Shown one piece after another: positions 60,352 through 64,000 of a stretch of DNA of 64,000 nt; position 1 is the first letter of the stretch, and each line of letters begins with the position of its first letter. Source of the stretch: Stramonita haemastoma (Eukaryota; Mollusca; Gastropoda; Neogastropoda; Muricidae). The notes beneath the pieces are model-generated. The model made no database searches. It had not been told where the DNA came from and saw only the letters and a program-made list of their open reading frames with translations. The position numbers and the translations under genes were made by a program. The stretch lies in NCBI GenBank assembly GCA_030674155.1, contig CM060318.1, forward strand, positions 87,746,049 to 87,810,048, read 5' to 3'.

Positions 60352-61182
60352 GTGAGAAAATGAAAAATTTTATTTGTAGTTTTGTCACTTTGAATATGAT
60401 GTGGATGCTAGTTAAACTTTGACTTTGCTACCGTAGTTGTATGTTTGAAGTGTGGGATTAGTGTATGTGTCTAGTGGTTTGACTTTCCACTTTAGTGATG
60501 TATGTTTGATGTTGTATTGAATATAATGTAAATGCTAGTTAAATTTTGTCTTTGCCACTTTGTGATGTATGTTCCTGGATGTAATGTGGATATATAAATA
60601 AACTTTCAGATTGACAGTATACCTCATGATAATTTACTGCTTTCAGAGCTGGAATCCAGTGCTGAGGACAGTGTGTTGCGTAGTAGTGTCGTCACAACTT
60701 TCAGTGCCTCAATATAGGTATGTTTCTGAAGAAGTAAGTTTTAAAATTAAAATTTTTTGTCTTTTCTGTTTGACTTGTAGATCAGTCTTAGTTGATATTC
60801 TTATTTAATTATTTTTGCCTTTAATTGTGATTTGTGTGGGTTTTTTTGTGCATTGTTGCTGACTTGTATAGCTGATGATTCGTGTAGGATGTTATATTTG
60901 CGGAAGACATCAGTTTTACAGGTACATTACAAAAAAATTGCCAGAAGTTGTCATGTCCATTGTTATCAGGCCCTTCCTCAAGTATTGGTTACCAAAGAAA
61001 ATGAAGGATAATTGGTAATAATTTTCTGTGTTTGATTGTGAATGTATGCCTTTGATTTTATCATGTTTCCATGTTTGTCATCCACTGTGTCTGCCTCTGT
61101 CTGTCTGTCTGTCCTGTTTGTCTTTCTGTAGCACCAAGTCTGTCTGGTTTCTTTTTGCCCTTTTCTGTCTGATTCTCTGCAG

Positions 61183-61325
61183 GCCTGCATTTCATGTTGG
61201 AAATGTTTTGCTGCCATGTGATAGAATCAGTCTGTCGACAGAGCTCCTGTCCAGGTGTATGGCTGACATCACAGCTGCCTACAGGGAGGGGAGCCGAAAG
61301 GCCCCATGAGAGTACAACAGTTCAG
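61183..61325 (+). pseudogene. block b2, putative exon with internal stop
   Basis: Strong splice sites (CTCTGCAG; TTCAG|GTGAGA) and the shared frame AFHVGNVLLPCDRISLSTEL through SRCMADITAAY, but a TGA follows KAP about 20 bases before the donor. Either an exon with a frame change relative to b1, or a decayed copy. Confidence 0.35.
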
Positions 61326-61441
61326 GTGAGAAAATTACAGATTTTATTGGTATTTCACAACTTAATGTGGAGTAGTTAAGTGAATTCAATGTGTATGTTA
61401 ATGAAACTTTTAGGATTGTCAATCAACTGATGATGAATCAC

Positions 61442-61531
61442 TGTTCAGTATGACTGATGATGACTGACTGTTCAGTATGACTGATGATGACTGACTGTTC
61501 AGTATGACTGATGATGACTGACTGTTTTCAG
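61442..61531 (+). repeat. 27-bp triplication of the block a3 acceptor region
   Basis: GATGACTGACTGTTCAGTAT + GACTGAT repeats three times and the last unit ends GACTGTTTTCAG|AGTCTC, the acceptor of block a3. Earlier units end in CTGTTCAG. Confidence 0.88.
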
Positions 61532-61605
61532 AGTCTCTGGGGCTGGAGTGGTGTGGCAAGGACGGTGCATGTAACAGTGACCAAGAACTGAAGTCTGTCA
61601 GCAAG
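61532..61605 (+). CDS. block a3, putative exon
   Basis: An open frame with SLGLEWCGKDGACNSDQELK then SVSK, donor GTACAG. It is diverged from a1/a2 apart from the acceptor region and the GGLE/LE motif. Confidence 0.25.
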
Positions 61606-62561
61606 GTACAGTTCTACATACTTCAGTATTTTTATTTTTGTCTCTTATTTCTGACTGGACATTATCTTTGCCCAATCTTGTGTTGATTTTCTTATCTAAT
61701 TTTATTTTTGGTAGTCACTGTAACAGATATCGTTTGTTTCTGCATTTTTTTGTCATTTTGGGTTGACGTTACTTGCTTTGTGCTAGCTGTCTCTTTCCTG
61801 ATGGACACTTGTTTGACCAAATACTATGCAAGTGCAATCATCTGTGGTCATGTTGGTATTATGAGATAAGGTAAGTGACATGTCTGTGTTAGTTGTTTAT
61901 ACATTTACCACGTCTTTTGTCGCTTACTGTTCATACTTTTTTAAATGCCATTTCTAAGTGACCTGTCTGTGCTAGTTATCTAAACATTTACCACTTGTAT
62001 CTTTTGTAGCTTACAGTTCATGCTTTAAAAAAAAAAAAAAATTTAATTGACTGATGTCCATGTGTTTTACCAGGTACCATGGAAGCCTGACCCGCAGTGG
62101 TCAAGTTCAGCACTTGCCTCAGCTAGCAGTCACTAAAGAAACATCAGGACACCTAGTAACATTTGTTTTAGGTATAGTCGTTGTGTTGTTGTGTGTGTAT
62201 GTTAGTAATTATGTGATGTATTTGTCTTTTTGTCTGTCATTCTTTGTGACGTTGTGTGTGTATGTTGGTGTTTGTTTATGTGATATTTGTCTTTTTGTCT
62301 ATCATTTTTTGTGACATTGTGTGTGTGTATGTTAGTATTTGTTTATGTGATGCATTTGTCTGTGTATTATCCATTCTGCCTGCCTGTCTCTGAATTGTTT
62401 GTATTTGCATTTCTGTTTTCTCCCATTTTCATTCGATCTGTTTGTTTTCTTGCAGGTCTGCATTTTATTAAGATGTTTCAGTGCTGTGTGATAGAATCAG
62501 TCTGTCATCAGATAGCTGCTGCATTTTATGCTGGAGATGGTTCACTATCGCTGTGTGATAG

Positions 62562-63068
62562 GAAGGAAGGTGGCAGGGTTGTTGAGATGTTCGCCTGCCA
62601 ACAAGTGAACCGTGAGGTTCTAGGTTCGATTCCCAGCCTCGCCCCTTCTTCCCAGTTTGACGGGGAAAAAAATTGAACGAATGTCAAAGTCATTCAGATG
62701 AGACTATAAACCAAGGCCCAGTGTGCGAACGCACACAGAACGTCTTGTGCACATGTTAAAACCCCGTTCCGCCTTTTGGAAGAGCAGGCCATTGTGTGCC
62801 GGTAAGAGCAGATGACAAATTTTTTTTTTTAAACCCAGCGTGCACACAGGTGTCGTGTTTAGACTCGATCTCTGAGGAAAAATCGGGGAGTTGGAGTCCC
62901 CAGGGCGGCTCGGGGTTAAATATATATTTATAAAGAATTTTTTATTTAAAAAATGGGTAGGCGCTGCACTTGTACTGATGCTCTCTCCCCGGGGAGAGCA
63001 GCCCGAATTGCATGCAGAGAAATCTGCTGTGACATAAAGTGGTATAAAGTTAAAAAATAAAATAAAAA
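62562..63068 (+). mobile_element. SINE family A, full length, inserted in block b3
   Basis: Runs from GAAGGTGGCAGGGTTGTTGA, with a B-box-like TAGGTTCGATTCCCAG, through the shared core and GGGAGTTGGAGTCCCCAGGG to CCCGGGGAGAGCAGCCCGAA and an AAATAAAATAAAAATAATA tail. Block b3 sequence (GTGTGATAG before, ATAGAATCGGTCTGTCAT after) is cut by it. Confidence 0.85.
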
Positions 63069-63074
63069 TAATAG

Positions 63075-63830
63075 AATCGGTCTGTCATAGATAGCTGCTG
63101 CATTTTATCCTGAAGATGTTTCACTGCTATGTGATAGAATCAGTCTGTCATCATGTTTCACTGCTATGTGATAGAATCAGTCTGTCATCATGTTTCACTG
63201 CTGTGTGATAGAATCAGTCTGTCATCATGTTTCACTGCTGTGTGATAGAATCAGTCTGTCATCATGTTTCACTGCTATGTGATAGAATCAGTCTGTCATC
63301 ATGTTTCACTGCTGTGTGATAGAATCAGTCTGTCATCATGTTTCACTGCTGTGTGATAGAATCAGTCTGTCATCATGTTTCACTGCTATGTGATAGAATC
63401 AGTCTGTCATCATGTTTCACTGCTATGTGATAGAATCAGTCTGTCATCATGTTTCACTGCTATGTGATAGAATCAGTCTGCCATGTTTCACTGCTGTGTG
63501 ATAGAATCAGTCTGTCATCATGTTTCACTGCTATGTGATAGAATCAGTCTGTCATCATGTTTCACTGCTGTGTGATAGAATCAGTCTGTCATCATGTTTC
63601 ACTGCTGTGTGATAGAATCAGTCTGTCATCATGTTTCACTGCTGTGTGATAGAATCAGTCTGTCATCATGTTTCACTGCTGTGTGATAGAATCAGTCTGT
63701 CATCATGTTTCACTGCTATGTGATAGAATCAGTCTGTCATCATGTTTCACTGCTATGTGATAGAATCAGTCTGTCATCATGTTTCACTGCTATGTGATAG
63801 AATCAGTCTGTCTTCCTTTTAACCTGTAGA
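63075..63830 (+). repeat. 37-bp minisatellite derived from block b
   Basis: About 20 copies of ATGTTTCACTGCTATGTGAT + AGAATCAGTCTGTCATC. The unit is the same segment as AATGTTTCACTGCCAGGTAA + TAGAATCAGACTGTTGAC in block b1, so the array amplified part of a b exon. The TAT/TGT variants are interspersed, suggesting several rounds of expansion. Confidence 0.93.
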
Positions 63831-64000
63831 TGTTTCACTGCTATGTGACAGAATTGGTCTGTCTTCAGATAGCTGCTGCTGCTGATGTCAACGCCTGCCA
63901 GCATTAAGGGGGTAACAACTTCTGTGACAAAATGCAGGTGAGAAACTTGCTGAGCTCATTCATTCAGCCCCAAAATAGTTTTGTGGTCCCTAGTTCATTG
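63831..64000 (+). other. end of block b3 and following intron-like sequence
   Basis: After the minisatellite, CAGATAGCTGCTGCTGCTGA continues to an AATGCAG|GTGAGA donor-like end at 63937, equivalent to the ends of b1 and b2. The array may continue beyond the window. Confidence 0.4.

Larger units (their letters stand above)
58532..63937 (+). repeat. tandem array of four ~1-kb units with exon-like blocks a, c and b
   Basis: Three splice-flanked blocks recur in the order a-c-b: a at 58532, 59567, 60647, 61532; c at 58646, 59975, 60922, 62074; b at 59061, 60205, 61183, 62456. Spacing between equivalent blocks is 0.9-1.3 kb. b blocks share TTTCATGTTGAAAATGTTT, ATCAGACTGTTGACAGAGCT and a final CAG|GTGAGA or GTAAGA. 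b1 reads HVENVSLPGNRIRLLTELLS; b2 reads HVGNVLLPCDRISLSTELLS. Some blocks contain stops in the shared frame (b0, b2). It is either a lineage-specific gene with duplicated exons or a decayed segmental duplication. No known family recognised. Confidence 0.65.

Overview
The window is animal nuclear DNA, most probably from a mollusc and plausibly a gastropod snail. The evidence is long introns with GT-AG boundaries, dense (GT)n/(CT)n/(ATCT)n microsatellites, many short minisatellites, and modular tRNA-headed SINEs of the kind seen in gastropod genomes. Genus is not resolvable by eye. There is nothing bacterial, no operon and no CRISPR array.

Two conserved genes are certain and sit head to head. 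On the minus strand, ribosomal protein L10 (RPL10/uL16) runs from a non-coding 5'TOP-like exon near 19778 down to its stop at 13634, with five coding exons. About 130 bp away on the plus strand begins the orthologue of sorting nexin 29 (SNX29: RUN domain, coiled coil, PX domain). I place it in 21 exons from 19910 to the stop at 45736. All splice phases agree, giving about 818 residues, close to vertebrate SNX29. Three conserved exons (one in RPL10, two in SNX29) each carry a single-base indel that breaks the frame, two of them in C/G homopolymers. This looks like uncorrected long-read error rather than pseudogenisation.

Layout: 1-13.6 kb is repeat-rich intergenic DNA with SINE copies and a 2.4 kb hAT-like transposon nested in a SINE. 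13.6-19.8 kb is RPL10, with a 1.1 kb piggyBac-type element (TTAA duplication, CCCTAG ends) in an intron. 19.8-45.7 kb is SNX29, with SINEs, a LINE 3' end and minisatellites in its introns. 45.7-57 kb is 3' flank with a 39/51-bp minisatellite and SINE copies. 57-64 kb holds a tandem array of about four ~1 kb units, each with three splice-flanked exon-like blocks. This is an unrecognised gene or decayed segmental duplication.

The most unusual pattern is that many minisatellites in SNX29, and at least one in the downstream array, are copies of the gene's own splice junctions and end exactly at a used splice site. One array strings AG|GT (zero-length exon, recursive-splice-like) junctions in tandem. 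Another contains a frame-preserving 12-nt micro-exon copy. A third is bounded upstream by a decayed copy of the exon it abuts.
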